Numbered from the stretch's first letter, positions 35,401-48,534 are shown. The stretch is 64,000 nucleotides of DNA from Acorus gramineus (GCA_030737835.1 JAUJYN010000026.1:966131-1030130), one strand, 5' to 3'. Notes: generated by a model from the sequence alone, not told the origin. Numbers and translations: made by a program.

Positions 35401-35910
35401 TTGGCCCTCAAAATGGGTCAAAACAGAGGAGAAGAGAGGGGGGATGGAGGGGCAAATCTCGCCGGAATGGGGATTTGAAACCACCGGGGTGTAGATCGGG
35501 ACCCAATCTACACTTCCTATGCTTTAGGTTTTTAGGTTTGAGGGGTCTAGGGGGCTCAAAAGTGAGAAAAGGAGAGAGGGGAGAGAGAGAAATCACTTGG
35601 TAGGGATGATGAATAGTGATTTTGAAATTAGATCACACCTATATATAGTGAGCGACTTAAAAACCCAGATACGCCCCGGAACTGCGAAATTTTGGAAACG
35701 TTGCCGGAATTTGATGAAATTTTTGTGAGAGGCCTAAAATGGCACCAAGACACCAAATATGCAGTTAGATTTTCAATCGGAGTCCTCTAGCTCAGGACGA
35801 TAGCTAACAGTCCAAAAATTTGCGGTTCTGATCGAAAACCGAAAAAGAACGAAAAACTGCCAGAATGCTCCAACGGTTACCAGCAGGTTAAAAGTGACAC
35901 AAATATAACA
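32469..35910 (-). repeat. Solo LTR F (A-related), TSD TCCCC
   Basis: 3442 bp: start TGTTATATTTGTGTCAC at 35910 and end at 32469 (TGTCATGCCCC on plus), with perfect TSDs TCCCC (32464-32468 and 35911-35915). It has a TATA box CTATATATAG (35639-35648), a GC-rich tract of different composition (about 34250-35060), two tandem copies of the 105-bp cassette (33517-33619 and 33693-33799) and a hairpin arm with a compensatory change (33425-33440). W-box clustering is absent. With J it forms a subgroup of A-type LTRs. Confidence 0.92.
33517..33799 (-). repeat. Two tandem copies of the ~105-bp LTR cassette
   Basis: Each copy contains CCGTGTTCCTTGTTTGGTTG and GAGACCC on the minus strand, with GGCCTTGCGAGG-like and CCTCCCAAGG-like ends. 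Single copies occur at 43681-43784, 50437-50540, 59540-59643 and 61309-61413 in LTRs, and at 37318-37422 and 45773-45875 inside E and G. Confidence 0.65.
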
Positions 35911-36883
35911 TCCCCGGCGTTAGACAGGCTATCCTGACAGAGGGCTCCCATCAGTAGGCACCTCTTGATGTGTTTCAGATTGTGCTGAATCGTGGGAGTA
36001 TATCAGGTAAGCTACGGAGCGGGGAGAGGCTACCGGTGGACCAGGGGTGTAGAGCAGTCTAAGCCTCTCCCAAGTCCCAAAATGTCTCCTTTCAGGAGTG
36101 AGGGTGTGGATGAGACGAAGACGCGTCGCCTCGTGACCCATTCGTTGTTCGACCGTTTCCCCTAGAGGTTGGATCCGGTCTTGTGATGGATGTTGAAGGA
36201 CATCGATGGGCGATTATCTAGATGTAGATGATCCAGTAGTGTTGAGTAGACCAGTAAATCCGGGTCTCTTCGACCGATGGTATAGTCTCTCCCCATAAGT
36301 CCCAAAAGACTCCCTCTGGGAGTGAGGGTGGGGGTGAGGTTGGTCGCGCTACCGCGTGACCCTATTATCCATTGGGTTTGTACCCATGTTTTTCCTTGGA
36401 AAAGGGAACTGATTATGTATTTGAACTGTAGATGGTGATTGGTTTCCAGCCACTCACTGAGCTTGTAGCTCACCTTTCGCATACTGTTTCTTTTCAGGGG
36501 CAGGGTGGGCGTGGAGCTGGAGTTTCCTGTGGCGTGGTCTTGTGGGTGTGGAGCGTTCTGCCGGCGGGTGGCGAGTGCGAGGCTGTCAGCATTCCTAGAG
36601 TCATTTTATGCTTTTTAAATCATGCATGTGGCACAGGTTGTATTTTCTTTGGTCTAGACTTGGCTTCCATAGGACATTGATTGTGTATTCGGGTCTGTAA
36701 TAATGTTTTTGATTTACAGACATTTTTATATATTATCCTTCCGCTTTTCAGTCAGTTATCTTTATCTTGCTTTGTCGCCTTGTGTATTGTTGTTGGTGTC
36801 CTTATTGACCTCAGGTATTGATAGCTGATATTATACTTTATTATTGCCACGTCTCGGGGACGCCTAGGGCGTGACAATAAAGT

Positions 36884-36896
36884 TGGTATTAGAGCC
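36884..36896 (+). other. Primer binding site of E
   Basis: TGGTATTAGAGCC, one C-to-T change from the other PBS copies, 7 nt after the LTR. Confidence 0.88.
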
Positions 36897-38381
36897 TGGT
36901 CCTGTCAAAGCCTAAGTCTAGTCGTATAGATGATGAGTCGTAGGATTGTCATCCGAGTCCTTTTGTGTTAGAGGTTATCTTAGGTTGCTGACATGCCTCC
37001 TCACATCCGTTGATGTGGACGTGACCCACTGGAACCACCCTTAAGTTGTCGACCGGGTCGACTGGTTAGGGTCAGTTGCTAGATCTCTTGTGCGGGATTA
37101 AGGTTTGGGTAGGAGATTTATGCCCAGTAGTGTGATAGTGATGAATTGGTTGCAATTTCTAAGGTGTGGATTGCGTCTCGATAATGGAGCTCTTCTCCGT
37201 GTATCGGTATCGCTGGTAACCATTGAGTTCGCGTGCGGCGCCAGTGTAAAGTGTTGAGGATGTGGCGTATTGCTCATTAAGGGATGATGTCTTCTTCTAG
37301 CCTTCCTACTCAGGATTAAGGGGCCTTGCAGGGTCAGCGTTGAGACCCGGCTAGGGTACTCCGTGTTCCTTGTTTGGTTGTCGGGATATCCTATATCGGG
37401 ACCTCATGGTGCCCTCCCAAGGTTTCTTTTCCCAGTCAAGGACTACCTTAGAAGCATCAAATTGATGGTGGATTTTTCCCTCTCACTTGGAAGGTGCTGT
37501 AGCGAGTGGTGATGCGTACGATCGGGATTGGGTGCGTCCTATTGCAGCTCAGTGGGCAATCGCTAGTGGACAGGGTTCCATAGTGGCATCTGGAGTCGCT
37601 TCGATATATCATTGTGCGTTGTAGCTGCTCGGTAGAGGCCAGAGCCCTGTGAGGTGCTCCCAGATACTATGCTTGTGGTGCGCCCATATGGCAGAGATAG
37701 TAGGCTTGGGAGGCTACCAGGTAGAGGCCACACCGGGAGAGTGCTGCTAAATGATGTCGAGAGCGTGGACTCCCCGTGATGAATCTGCCCATGGAGTGCA
37801 GGATGCTGGAGTTCCAATGGTTGTAGATGAGCGACCTATCTCTGGCGGCATGTGAAGCACAGTTGTGGATACTGTCGCATTTTGCCCCACATTGGTCGCA
37901 AATAAGGAGACGCGATGCTAGCGTTCGTGATGGGACTCAACCGCCCTATCAGATAGATGACGTCGCATAGGCATTGTCGAGGTCCGACGACCCCTTATTG
38001 CGTGTCTTGTGGATTAAGTGCGGTTGAGCGGCTTACCAAGCGTGTAAGTGTTATCATGAGCGCCAGCCATGCTCGAGGAGCAGAATCTGGACTTAATTCG
38101 TGGTGTTGTTTTGATCTCCCCGTGGAGGTTGAAGATCAATTACCTTTGCCACGAATCGATGATCTATTTGACCAGCTCTGGGAGCGAGTGTCTGCTGTTA
38201 GATCGATCTTCGCACAAGGGTACCACAAGTTAGAGATCCGAGAGTTGGACATCCCATAGATGGCCTTTCGTGACCGTTCAGGCACTACGAGTTTTAAGTA
38301 CTGCCATCGGGGTTGACGAATGCGCCGGATGCCTTTGTGGATCTCAAAAGTTTTATTGGGCTTCCGTGGACTACTTTGGAC
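36897..38381 (+). pseudogene. Element E internal domain, scrambled and non-coding
   Basis: A gag-like ATGCCTCCTCAC start (36993) runs into a stop after a few codons. Then comes unrecognised sequence, one 105-bp cassette (37318-37422), a block shared with G (from about 37510) and a degenerate RT N-terminal piece (about 38130-38370: [12 protein letters not shown], then KLEIRELDIP, then NAPDAFV-like). It stops abruptly at 38381. No open frame could give a working protein. Confidence 0.75.
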
Positions 38382-39614
38382 AACACAGTTATCATAATAA
38401 CACCAAATTTCATATATAGCATCTAGACACATAGATGATCATATCACATGAATACATAATGCTCATAATATGCCTTTAAGTACTAGTTTCATAAGGATCT
38501 TCACAAGACAGAAATCTGCCTTACTATGACACAAAACCCCCAACAACAAAAAAATGGGGAAAAACACATACAACACCACCTGAGCATCCTTGCTGACCAC
38601 CCAAAGCACTAGATAAAAGAATTCATAGTTCATTGAAGCATAAACACAAACAGCTACATTGCATGCCTACAATAACATTAAAAAACACAAGAAAAATCAT
38701 ACAAGGAGGGAAAGAAAACTCACCAAGAGAGGGGGAAAGAAAAGGAGGTGTGGAGGCTCACAAGCACACATATTTCATCCTCCAACACACCAACTCTTCC
38801 AATCCTCAACCTCTTCACATCCTTGGCTAGATGGACCTACCAAGTAGGGAAAATGAGAGAACTTAGAAGAGAAAGAGAGGGAGAGAGATTAAGCCTCACA
38901 AGGCACCCAAACAAAATCAAGCATTCTCACCTAGTCTTTCTCTCCTTCTTCTCTTCTCCTCTTCTCTTCTCTCTCTCAGATTTGCTGCTGGAGACCCAGC
39001 AAAAAAACCCCCTTTTAAGTGCCAACACCACCATTTGATAGGTGTTGAGAGGGAGGCGAAGAGACAATCCTGCCCCTGCTTTAAAATTCTTGACAGCCTT
39101 TGGTAAAACAGCCATAACTTCTACAATCTAGCTCCGAATTATGAAATTCAAAATCCATTGGAAAGCCAAGAAAATTATACACAACTGTTGTGTTTATGCC
39201 AAGATCCAATAACCCCTCCCACTATTCCACAATTTGAGCTAAATACCGAACAGGGATGCTGCTAGACATTTCTCATCCCTACGGGATAATTGGAAAAACA
39301 CTAATAACTTTTGCTACATGAATCCGGATGATCTAATTCCACTTTTCTATGGAAGCTAACTCAAAAATAAATATCCCATGATAAAATAAGATTTAAACTA
39401 TTTCATTTTAGATATTAACAAAATTAAATCCGAATACTAATTGGAACTACATAATTTTAAAACAACGTCAGAATGCAATCAAAATCTACAGGTAGGCCAA
39501 TGCTAGTACTAGGAGAATAAATATGCAGTCATATTTCTTATCTGAGCGCTCAAACTTTTTAAAATAAATAAAACATGACATTTGACCTTTTTAAAAAGTG
39601 ACACAGTCTTAACA

Positions 39615-40050
39615 TAGATCATATTATATTTCTGTACTATAAATGGTAGTTTATGTCATTTGGCATTACATTGGTAGTTTTTGTTGTAGTTATTATGTTA
39701 ATGATAGTTTATGTTATAATTGGGTATTACATTGGTAGTTGTTATGTTGTAGTTATTACATTGGTATACATTAAGTAATTATGTAGTTTCTGTTGCATTG
39801 TTGTTATGTTAATGATTCATGTAAATCATTTATTACATTCTATAATTGTTTATAAAGTTTATGTAATGGGTCATTTACATATATATAAATTGATATTAAA
39901 TTACTGTAATTAGTTATTACAGTTCTATAAAATTATGTCCTTAGGTTAATTACATTGACACTTATTGTAATTGGTTATGTAGTGTTTTAATTTCTGTAAT
40001 TGTTATACATGGATCAAGAAATATTTCCATGAAAATATTATAGTTGTTCG
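39615..40050. other. Mutator-like element interior (AT-rich)
   Basis: AT-rich sequence with many short direct repeats of TTACATTGGTAGTT and TAGTTATTA kind. No open frame or RNA gene is visible. It lies between the insertion sites of LTR C and LTR H. Confidence 0.6.
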
Positions 40051-41776
40051 TGTCGCGCCCCAGGGCGGCCGTCCCCGAGACGCGACAATGGTATATATGA
40101 TATCAGCAGTCTATACAGAAGGTCAATAATATACTCTAAACAACATCAACAATGACAACACAGACAACAATGAGGCTGACATAATATATACACAAATAGC
40201 GGAAGCTAAAAGACTGAGTCTGTAATTCAAAAGACATATTACAGACCCGATACATAATCAAGTGTCCTGTGAGAGCCAATATATACAACGACATCCACAT
40301 GTAATACAAACGTGTGCCCCAGGCACGGAATACAATACATACAATCAAAGGGGGGATGCTGATGACCACTCACACGCAGAACATGACGCTGCTCCGCTAT
40401 TGCTGATGTGCCTCGGGGAGCTCCTCCTTCAGATCCGACTCAGATATAACTGGAGAAAAAAATATATGCGAGGGGTGAGCCACACGCTCAGTGAATAGCA
40501 CAACCCATGCATCACAATTCATATTAACCTTACACAATTCATAGCCTCTAAGTGGCAGTAACTACACAATCCAGTGGGTCGCTACATCGCCGACCCACCA
40601 CACCCTCACCCTCACCCTCAAACTGGTGTCATGGTCTTTTGGGACTGACTAGGCTGTTAATCACCCTTGGTCCACCGATAGCCTCTCCTCCACACCGTAG
40701 CTTGCCTGGTCTACTCCAACGATCAGCACAGTCCGACGCATCAGAGGTACCTACAGATGGGAGCCCTCTGTCAGGACAGCCTGTCTAACGCTGGGGAGTC
40801 CCTACCCACACGGATACGATCCTCTTGGATCCACCGACACCGATTGCAACTCTACAAATGTCATGAATTCTTCAGAATTCCACCAGGGCGCATAACTAAG
40901 ATGCGGGGAGACACATATTATAACAACGAGGTTATAATATTCTCTAAGGCATGCTAATAACCATAAGCTCGCATTTGATTTAATTAAATTAAACTAAATG
41001 GGAAACATGCGTAGGTCGAGGCTCTCCTAGCATGAAAACATGGTATCAGGATGTATAGGCCTCTATCCATAATATAATGGTGCATATTCCTAGCATACAA
41101 GCCTAAGGTGGCATGGATACAATATAATGATCATGCATAGCATAGATTACACTTATTACAAATTAATACGCAATTATGGTGCCCCAGGGGAGGGCAATGC
41201 ACGCCTACGTGCATCGAACGCCTCCCTACTGGATTGGATTGTCCCACTCACCAATACCCGGGTCGTCGCGTGATAGCTCGTCAAGATCTGCAAGACATGG
41301 GAAACCAAAATGGTGAGTAAAATACACAAATACGCAAGAAATATGATAGAAATACCCAAAACTCGGACAAGCATGCATACGGGACCGTACGCACGCGAGT
41401 CCGAGTGCCCCGACACATTCCCGCACCCCCGGGCAGCCATGCGCACGGCCACCCGCACGCACACGCACGGGTGCGCACGCACGCGAGCACCCTCGCGCCC
41501 CGGGCGCACTGCCGCGCCCCAGCCCGCTCACCCAGGCGCGATGCCGCTCCCCTGCCCGCTCGCCCAGACACGCCGCACGCTTGCCCGCGCCCGCGGGCAC
41601 CGCGCGTCCAGCCCTGCGCCTACCCGCGCGTACTGCGCCCCTGCACAGCACCCCGCGCGCACCCCTGCGCGCACCGCACGCACTGCGCCCCTGCGCAGGG
41701 CTCCGCGCGCACGCCCGCGTGTACGCCCGTGCGCCCGCGCGTACGCGCGCACCCGCCCAGCGCCCCCGACTGCGCG

Positions 41777-44700
41777 TGTTGTGTCTGTGTCATTTGGAGC
41801 GCTCTGTTTGAAGATTTGGGTACATAATTTTTTTTCTAAGTTATGTATTCCTGATTTGGTATTTGGATTTAATTTTGTTAAAATCCAAGATGATGTGGTT
41901 TAATTGGGATTTTATTATGAGATGTCCAGTTTTGAGTTAGCTTTCGCACAGAAGTGGAATTAGATCAACTGGATTCTTGTAGTAAAAGTATGGGTATTTT
42001 TCCAAGTATACCCCGGGGATGGAAATTCTGGCAGCAGCCCTGCTCGATGTTTAGCTCTAATTTGGATTAGCTGGAGGGACTATCTGATCTTGGCATGAAC
42101 ATGAAAGTTGTAGATAATATTCTTAGCTTTCCATCGGTCTTGGAATCAAGCAATTCGGAGCTGTATCGGGGAAGTTATGGCTGTTCCAGTGAAGCTTGCG
42201 CAGAATTTCTAGTCGAAGGGCGACTTAGTAATTCCCCCTTAAGATATTTTGATAAATATCTCTCTCTCTCTCTCTCCCCTCTCACTTCCTCGTCAGAGAC
42301 TTCATCTGAGGCTCTCTCTTTCACCTTTCCAAGCCCCCAAGTGTTTGAAGAAAAGCCTCAATGAGAAAGAGAGGGTGGTGGAGGAAGTGGTGGTGGATCT
42401 TTGTGTTTGTGTGTTGTTGGTTGTTTCCCCTCTCTCTCAAGCTCCTTTGCATGATCTCCCCCCCCCCTGTTTTGCTGCTGAAGAGGAGGCTGAGGAGAGG
42501 CTAGAGGCGGTGGTGGTGGTTGAGGTGGTCGCGGGTGCGTCGAGGGCCCCCGAACCTCCCCCTTTTGTTCCCCCTCCAAGGTGAGCTCCTCCCCTCCTTT
42601 TCTTGATATTTTTGGCTTAAGGGGATGTTGGGAAGGTCATGCATGTTGGGTAGATGTGTTAGGGTGTGTGTGAGGGGTTGGGGTGAGTGAAAATGTGGTT
42701 AGAATGGCTTGGGCGCGCGCTGGACGCGGTCTGCGCGCGCGTAGGCGGGCGCTGGCAGGCGCAGTCGGGCGCGTGGACGAGCACGGGCGCGGGTACGCGC
42801 GGGTTCAGGCGCGAGCGAGGGTGCGAGCGGGGGTGCGCGCGGGAGTGCGCGGGGGTGCGCGCGGGTGCGCGCGGGAGTGCGTGGGGGTGCGCGCGCGGGC
42901 AGGGCGCCTGGGCACTGTGCCTGGGTGAGGGGCAGGGCGCCTGGGCATGTGCCTGGGCGCGGAGCTGGGGACCAGTGCGCGCGCGTGCGTGCGCGTGCGT
43001 GCGTGCGTGCGCATGCTGGGGCGTGCGCAGGGTGCTGCGCGTGGGGCGCGGGCTGGATGAGCGGTGCGCGCGAGCGCGCTCGAGCATGCGCGTGCGTGCG
43101 GCAGCGCTTCGAGGCGCGCGGCAATGCGCCGAAGGTGCCGGGGTGTGTGTACGCGTGAGCGTGCAGGTGGCCATGCGTACGGCTGCCCGGGGGTTTGGGA
43201 TTGAGTTGGGGTGCTCGGGCTCGCATGCGTACGGGCCGTATGTACGTTTGCCCGAGTGTTGTGTATTTTTAGAGTATTTTTGGTATATATGGTGTATTTT
43301 ACTCACCGAATTGACTACCCTATTTTGTAGATCTTGGCGGACGGTCGCGCGACGACCCGACTATCGGTGAGTGGGACAACCCAACCCAGTTGGGAGGCGC
43401 TATATGCACTTGGGCGTATACCGTCCTCCCCTGGGGCACCGCATTTGATATTAACTTGTTATATGTAATCCATGCAAGCATGATTAGTGTGTAGAATGCA
43501 TGCCACGCTAGACTTTGTATGTTAGGGACTTGCACCCTTAGGATATGTGTAAGAGCCGTGCATCCTGTCACCTTGTTATCATGCTAGGAAAGCCTCGACC
43601 TATGCATGCGTCCTAGTAGTTTGATTTATTAAATTAAATGCAAGCTTATGATATCTTTAGCATGCCTTAGGGAATATTAAGGGGCCTTGCGAGGTTAACA
43701 TTGAGACCCGGGCTAGGGTACTTCGTGTTCCTTGTTTGGTTGGCGGGAAGTCGTATATCGGGACCTCAGGTTGCCCTCCCAAGGTTCTTTTCCCTCATTA
43801 TTATCTTATATGTTCCCCGCATCTTGGTTATGCGCCCTGGAGGAATTCTGAAGAATTCAAGACATTAGAGTTGTTGAGATGTGTTGTCGGCGGATCCGAG
43901 TGGATCATATGTGCATGGATAGGCTGTTCTGTTCCCTTCGTTGGATCCGTGTAGAGACTGCCCCAGCGTTAGAAAGGCTGTCCCGTGCAGGGCTCCCATC
44001 AGTAGGCACCTCCTGATTTGGGAAGGACTGTGCTGAATGTGGGAGTGGCCAAGCGGCCTACGGAGTGGGGAGAGACTATCGGTGGACCAAGGGTGACCAA
44101 CAGCCTAGTCAGTCCCAATATCCTATGTCACCTATTGAGGGGTGAGGGTGAGGGTGTGGTGGGTCGGCGATGTAGCGACCCACTGGTTTGTGTAGTTGTG
44201 GACCAAGGATGATTAACAGCTTAGTAAGTCCCAATATCCTATGTCACCTATTGAGGGGTGAGGGTGAGGGTGTGGTGGGTCGGCGATGTAGCGACCCACT
44301 GGATTGTGTAGTTCTTGCCACTTTGAGGCTTGAATAATAAATTGTGGTTAATATAAATTGTGATGCATGGGTTGTGCTATTCACTGAGCGTGTGGCTCAC
44401 CCCTCGCATATATTTTCTGCTGTGTTGTTTGAGTCGGATCTGAAGGAGGAGCTCCCCGATGGACTTCATCAGTAGCGGAGTAGCGCCACGTCCCGCGAGT
44501 ATCAGAGGCTATCAGCATCCCTTTTTTATTGTATGTACTATATTCCGTGCTTGGGCACGCGGTTTTATTATATTTGGATGTCGTTGTATATATATTGGCT
44601 CTCACAGGACAATTGATTATGTATCGAGTCTGTAATATGTTTTTGAATTACAGACTCAGTCTTTTAGCTTCCGCTATTTGTGTATATATCCTGTCAGCTT

Positions 44701-44816
44701 CATTGTTGTCTGTGTTGTCATATTGATGTTGTTTAGGGTATGTTATTGACCTCCTGTTTAGACTGCTGATATCATATATACACTTGTCGCGTCCCAGGGA
44801 CGCCCGGGGCGTGACA
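41777..44816 (+). repeat. 5' LTR of G
   Basis: B-type start TGTTGTGTCTGTGTC and end GGGGCGTGACA. It contains a (CT)n leader patch, GC tract (about 42710-43150), exon 2 (ATCTTGGCGG.., near 43332), a 105-bp cassette, hairpins and two tandem copies (about 110 bp each, 44080-44306) of a segment with a GGGGTGAGGGTGAGGGT motif. Downstream of the GC tract it resembles A/I-type LTRs, so it looks recombinant. Confidence 0.93.
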
Positions 44817-44822
44817 AAAAGT

Positions 44823-44835
44823 TGGTATCAGAGCC
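44823..44835 (+). other. Primer binding site of G
   Basis: TGGTATCAGAGCC, six nt after the 5' LTR. Confidence 0.95.
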
Positions 44836-44937
44836 TGGTCCTGTCAGAGCCAATGGTCTTCTTTTTCGTAGAAATGAGTCCTAGGATTTCTATATGAGTA
44901 TTCTGATCCTAGTGTCTGGTTTTCTTGGGTTGCTGAT

Positions 44938-45135
44938 ATGCCTCCTCACAGAGGACGACGCGGACATGGTCCCTCTCGACCTTTGGAGGTTTCCGGACCT
45001 ACCAGAGGCGAGGATGCTACTGGAGAGTCCACCGTTGTGAGACCAGGAATGGCGCAGGAGCCTCCTGCATGGGAGCGTGCTTTCGCTCGGTTAGCGGATT
45101 TGTTGGAGACTCAGACAAGAGCATTAGAGGCCCAG
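44938..45135 (+). pseudogene. G gag N-terminal fragment
   Basis: Starts MPPHRGRRGHGPSRPLEVSG and follows gag through the QTRALEAQ segment, about 65 codons. It then changes abruptly into LTR-derived sequence. Capsid core and zinc knuckle are missing. Confidence 0.85.
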
Positions 45136-45142
45136 ATGAGTG

Positions 45143-45712
45143 GGTTGGTTGCTGTTATGCATGTGTGTGGTGTCTCGAGGAGCGAGTATTAAGAGAGGTT
45201 GTTCGAGTTGAGGAGGCCGGGTTGTAGCTGTCCTGGCAGAGGGTTCCCATCTGTAGGTACCACCGATGCAGTCGGAGGGGTACTGATCGTGGGAGTATGC
45301 CAGGTAGGGGCTACCCGGAAGAGGGTTATTGAATGATGTCGCGAGCGTGGAATCGTTCTCCCCTTCGTCGGATCCGTGTAGGGACTCCTCAGCGTTAGAC
45401 AGGCCTTCCTGACAGAGGGCTCCCATCAGTAGGCACCTCCTGATTTGGGTTCGGACTGTGCTGAATTGTGGGAGCGGACCAGACGGCCTACGGTGTGGAG
45501 GAGAGGCTACCGGTGGACCAGGGGTGTAGAGCAGTCTAAGTCTCTCCCAAGTCCCAAGATGTCTCCTTCTGGGAGTGAGGGTGTGGATGAGGCGAAGACG
45601 CATCGCCTGGTGACCCAATTGTTGTTCGACCGTTCCCAAGGATGTTGGGTCCGGTCTTGTGATGGATGTTGAAGGATATCGGTGGGTGATTGTCTAGATG
45701 TAGATGATCCAG
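45143..45712 (+). repeat. LTR-derived segment inside G's internal domain
   Basis: From GGTTGCTGTTATGCATG to the GATGTAGATGATCCAGT motif this matches the downstream half of B-type LTRs, in sense orientation, with pieces rearranged. Its presence inside the transcribed region suggests capture through template switching or recombination. Confidence 0.7.
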
Positions 45713-45927
45713 TGGGGTTGGTAGTGTTCTTTAAGGGTGATGTCTTCTTCTAGTGTTCCTTTTCTGGTTTAAGGGGCCGTGTGAGGTCAGTGTTGAGACC
45801 CGGGCTAGGGTACTCCGTGTTCCTTGTTTGGTTGTCGGGGTATCCTATATCGGGACCTCATGCTGCTCTCCCAAGGTTTCTTTTCCCAGTCAAGGAATAC
45901 CCTGGAAGCACCAGCTGATGGTGGTTT

Positions 45928-48430
45928 AAGTGCGAGTTTTGGTTGGAGCGTATGGTTTTTCTGGGCCACGTGAGTTCCGGTGAGGGCATATCTGTGGACC
46001 CGGTCAAGACGCTCGCTGTGTCAATTGGCGTCGACTGTCGAACCCTGCAGAGATTCGGAGCTTCCTGAGCTTGGCGGGTTATTGCGGGAGGTTTGTCGAG
46101 GGTTTCTCGAAGATAGCTGTATCTCCTAACCGCCTCGCTTGGAAGGATGTCTGGTTCGAACGGTCCCCATCTTGCGAGGAGAGCTTCCTGGAGTTTAAGC
46201 GAAGGCTCACCTCAGCGCCAGTTCTTACCCTTCCGTCTGGGAGGGGTGGGTTCGCAGTTTGCTCCGATGCATCGCGGTTGGGTGTGGTGATGCGTACGAT
46301 CGGGATTGGGTGCGTCCTATTGCAACTCAGTGGGCGATCGCTAGTGGACAGGGTTCCATAGTGGCATCTGGAGTCGCTTCGATAAATCATTGTGTGTTGT
46401 AGCTGCCCGGTTGAGGCCAGAGCCCTGTGAGGTGCTCCCAGATCCTATGCTTGTGGTGCGCCCATATGGCAGAGATAGCGGGCTTGGGAGGCTACCAGGT
46501 AGAGGCCACACCGGGAGAGTGCTGCTAAATGATGACGAGAGCGTGGACTCCCCGTGATGAATCTGCCCATGGAGTGCAGGATGCTGGAGTTCCAATGGTT
46601 GTGATGAGCGGCCTATCTCTGGCGGCATGTAAGCACAGTTGTGGATACTGTTGCGTTTGCCCCACATTGGTCGCGAATAAGGAGACGCGATGCTAGCGTT
46701 CGTGATGGGACTCAACCGCCCTATCGGATAGATGACGTCGCATAGGCATTGTCGAGGTTCGACGACCCCTTATTGCGTGTCTTGTGGATTAAGTGCGGTT
46801 GAGCGGCTTACCTAGCGTGTAAGTGTTATCATGAGCGCCAGCCATGCTCGAGGAGCAGAATCCGAACTTAATTGTTTGTGGTGTTGTTTTGATCTCCCCG
46901 TGGAGGTTGAAGATCAATTACCTTTGCCGCGAATCGATGATCTATTTGACCAGCTCTGAGAGCGAGTGTCTGCTGTTAGATCGATCTTCGCACAAGGGTA
47001 CCACAAGTCGGAGATCCGAGAGTGGGACATCCCGAAGATGGCCTTTCGTGACCGTTCAGGCACTACGAGTTTTAAGTACTGCCGTCGAGGTTGACGAATG
47101 CGCCGGATGCCTTCGTGGATCTCAAAAGTTTTATTGGGTTTCCGAGGACTACTTTGGGGTAGTCTTTGTTGAGTTTGCTGTGGTGTGATGATAAGGTGAT
47201 GTGGGTGACCTTGTTTCCCCAGGTTGGCATGCCCTCAGGCAAGTTCGATAATCATCATCGCGTTGGAACGCGTCAGTCCATCGAGATTCCTCAGTGGACG
47301 TGGGAGTTGGTTATCAGGGATTGTTGCGGACTCGCAAATGTCACGTTTGGGTCACGACGCTGTCTAGGTGATCATTGACTGACTGACTAAGTTCGCGCTT
47401 CCCTCCCTATCCAACTGGTGGAGTCTCTGGACGCCTTGACGTGGGTTTTCACCTTCGCGATTGTTCGTCTTCATGGCACTCCAGTCGGCGCTATTTTCGG
47501 TTGAGACGCGAGGGTTACTTTGAGGTTGTGGCGCAGCCTTTGGCGCGAGCCTCCATTTAAGTATAGCGTTTCATCGCCGATGGACAGCCAGTCAATGAGG
47601 ACGATCCAGGCCTTGGAGGACATGCTATGTGCCTGCGTGCTCGATGATGAGGGTAGTTGGGTGAGGCACCACCCATTTGTTGGGGTATGCCTGCAAGCGA
47701 CTGCCATTCGAGCACCCAGATGGATCTGTGAAAGGCACTCTACAGGCGCAGTTTCATACCTCCCTTGTGTTGGGACGGTTGTGGAGCGCCAGTTGGAGGG
47801 GCCATAAGTTAGTTGTTTGACCTTGCGGTGGCCCGGTTGGTTCGTGTGTACATCTGCACCTCCCAGAACCGACAGAAGGCTACGCAGGTCATCGTCGCCA
47901 GGGGCTTCCCTTTGGGTTTGGCGGCCATATTTTCAAGAAGGTGTCCTGGTTTAGGGGCACCCTCTGTTTTGACATTCGGGGCATATCTGTGGGCCCGGTC
48001 GAGATGCTAGCCGTGTCAAATTGGCGTTGACCGTCGAACCCCATTAGATTCGGAGCTTCCTGGGCTTGGCGGGTTATTGCGGGAGGTTTGTCGAGGGTTT
48101 CTCGAAGATAGTTGTACCTCCTAACCGCCTCGCTCGGAAGGATGTCCGGTTCGAACGGTCCCCGTCTTGCGAGGAGAGCTTCCTGGAGTTTAAGCGAAGG
48201 CTCACCTCAGCGCTAGTTCTTACCCTTCCGTCTGAGAGGGGTTGGTTCGCAGTTTGCTCCGAGGCATCGCGGTTGGGTGTGGGTTGTGTCCACGATCCTG
48301 CTCACGTCATCCCGTTCAAGCCGCTCGTCTTCGAGCCGGGCTTGTCATTCGTTGAGCAGCTGATTGAGATCCTGGACCGCCGCGAGAAGAGGCTCCACGC
48401 TAAGACCGTTCCTTTGATTATAGTGTGTTA
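45928..48430 (+). pseudogene. G scrambled pol remnant: RT-C/RNase H, RT-N, integrase, RT-C/RNase H again, chromodomain
   Basis: Compared with element A pol the order is wrong. At 45928-46285 is the end of RT and start of RNase H ([28 protein letters not shown]). At 46286-46850 is a block of unclear origin shared with E. At about 46900-47160 is the RT N-terminus ([12 protein letters not shown]). At 47250-47800 are integrase remnants ([31 protein letters not shown]). At 47980-48290 RT-C/RNase H occurs again. At 48290-48430 is a chromodomain start (PAHVIPFKPLVFEP, ILDRREKRL). Stops and frameshifts are throughout; the RT FIDD box and the integrase catalytic set are incomplete. Confidence 0.8.
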
Positions 48431-48534
48431 GTAGCGCCAGTCCGGTGCGAAGACCACTTGGGAGCAAAAGGTCTATGCATGATACTTTTGGTCTTCCCTT
48501 TGGGTTTCCTTAAATTTCGAGGACTAAATTTCCT

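Larger units (their letters stand above)
29774..36876 (+). repeat. 5' LTR of E, interrupted by F
   Basis: A B-type LTR with about 3.66 kb of its own sequence, almost the length of B1. Its GC tract (about 30720-31180), exon-2 region and hairpin module are present. The end is GCGTGACA at 36876. Confidence 0.88.
29774..38381 (+). mobile_element. Element E: B-type non-autonomous retroelement, 3' end lost
   Basis: Its 5' LTR (29774-36876, containing F) is followed by PBS (36884-36896) and about 1.5 kb of internal sequence that stops at about 38381, where LTR C resumes. The preceding 5 bp are CATAG (29769-29773). No 3' LTR, PPT or second TSD is present. The internal part matches element G nearly collinearly over about 0.9 kb. 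Confidence 0.85.
18255..39614 (-). repeat. LTR C (diverged, low GC), TSD TAGAT, split by D/E
   Basis: On minus it begins TGTTAAGACTGTGTCAC at 39614 and ends GGGGCGTAACA at 18255, with perfect 5-bp TSD TAGAT (18250-18254 and 39615-39619). Own sequence covers 39614 to about 38382 and 21532-18255, about 4.5 kb. It shares the clinical features of the other LTRs (telomere-like CCCTCA repeats at 19039-19063, U5 hairpin near 18430, and leader motifs such as the purine-rich stretch near 38740) but lacks the GC tract. No PBS or PPT is seen, so it looks like a solo LTR of a related older subfamily. Confidence 0.8.
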
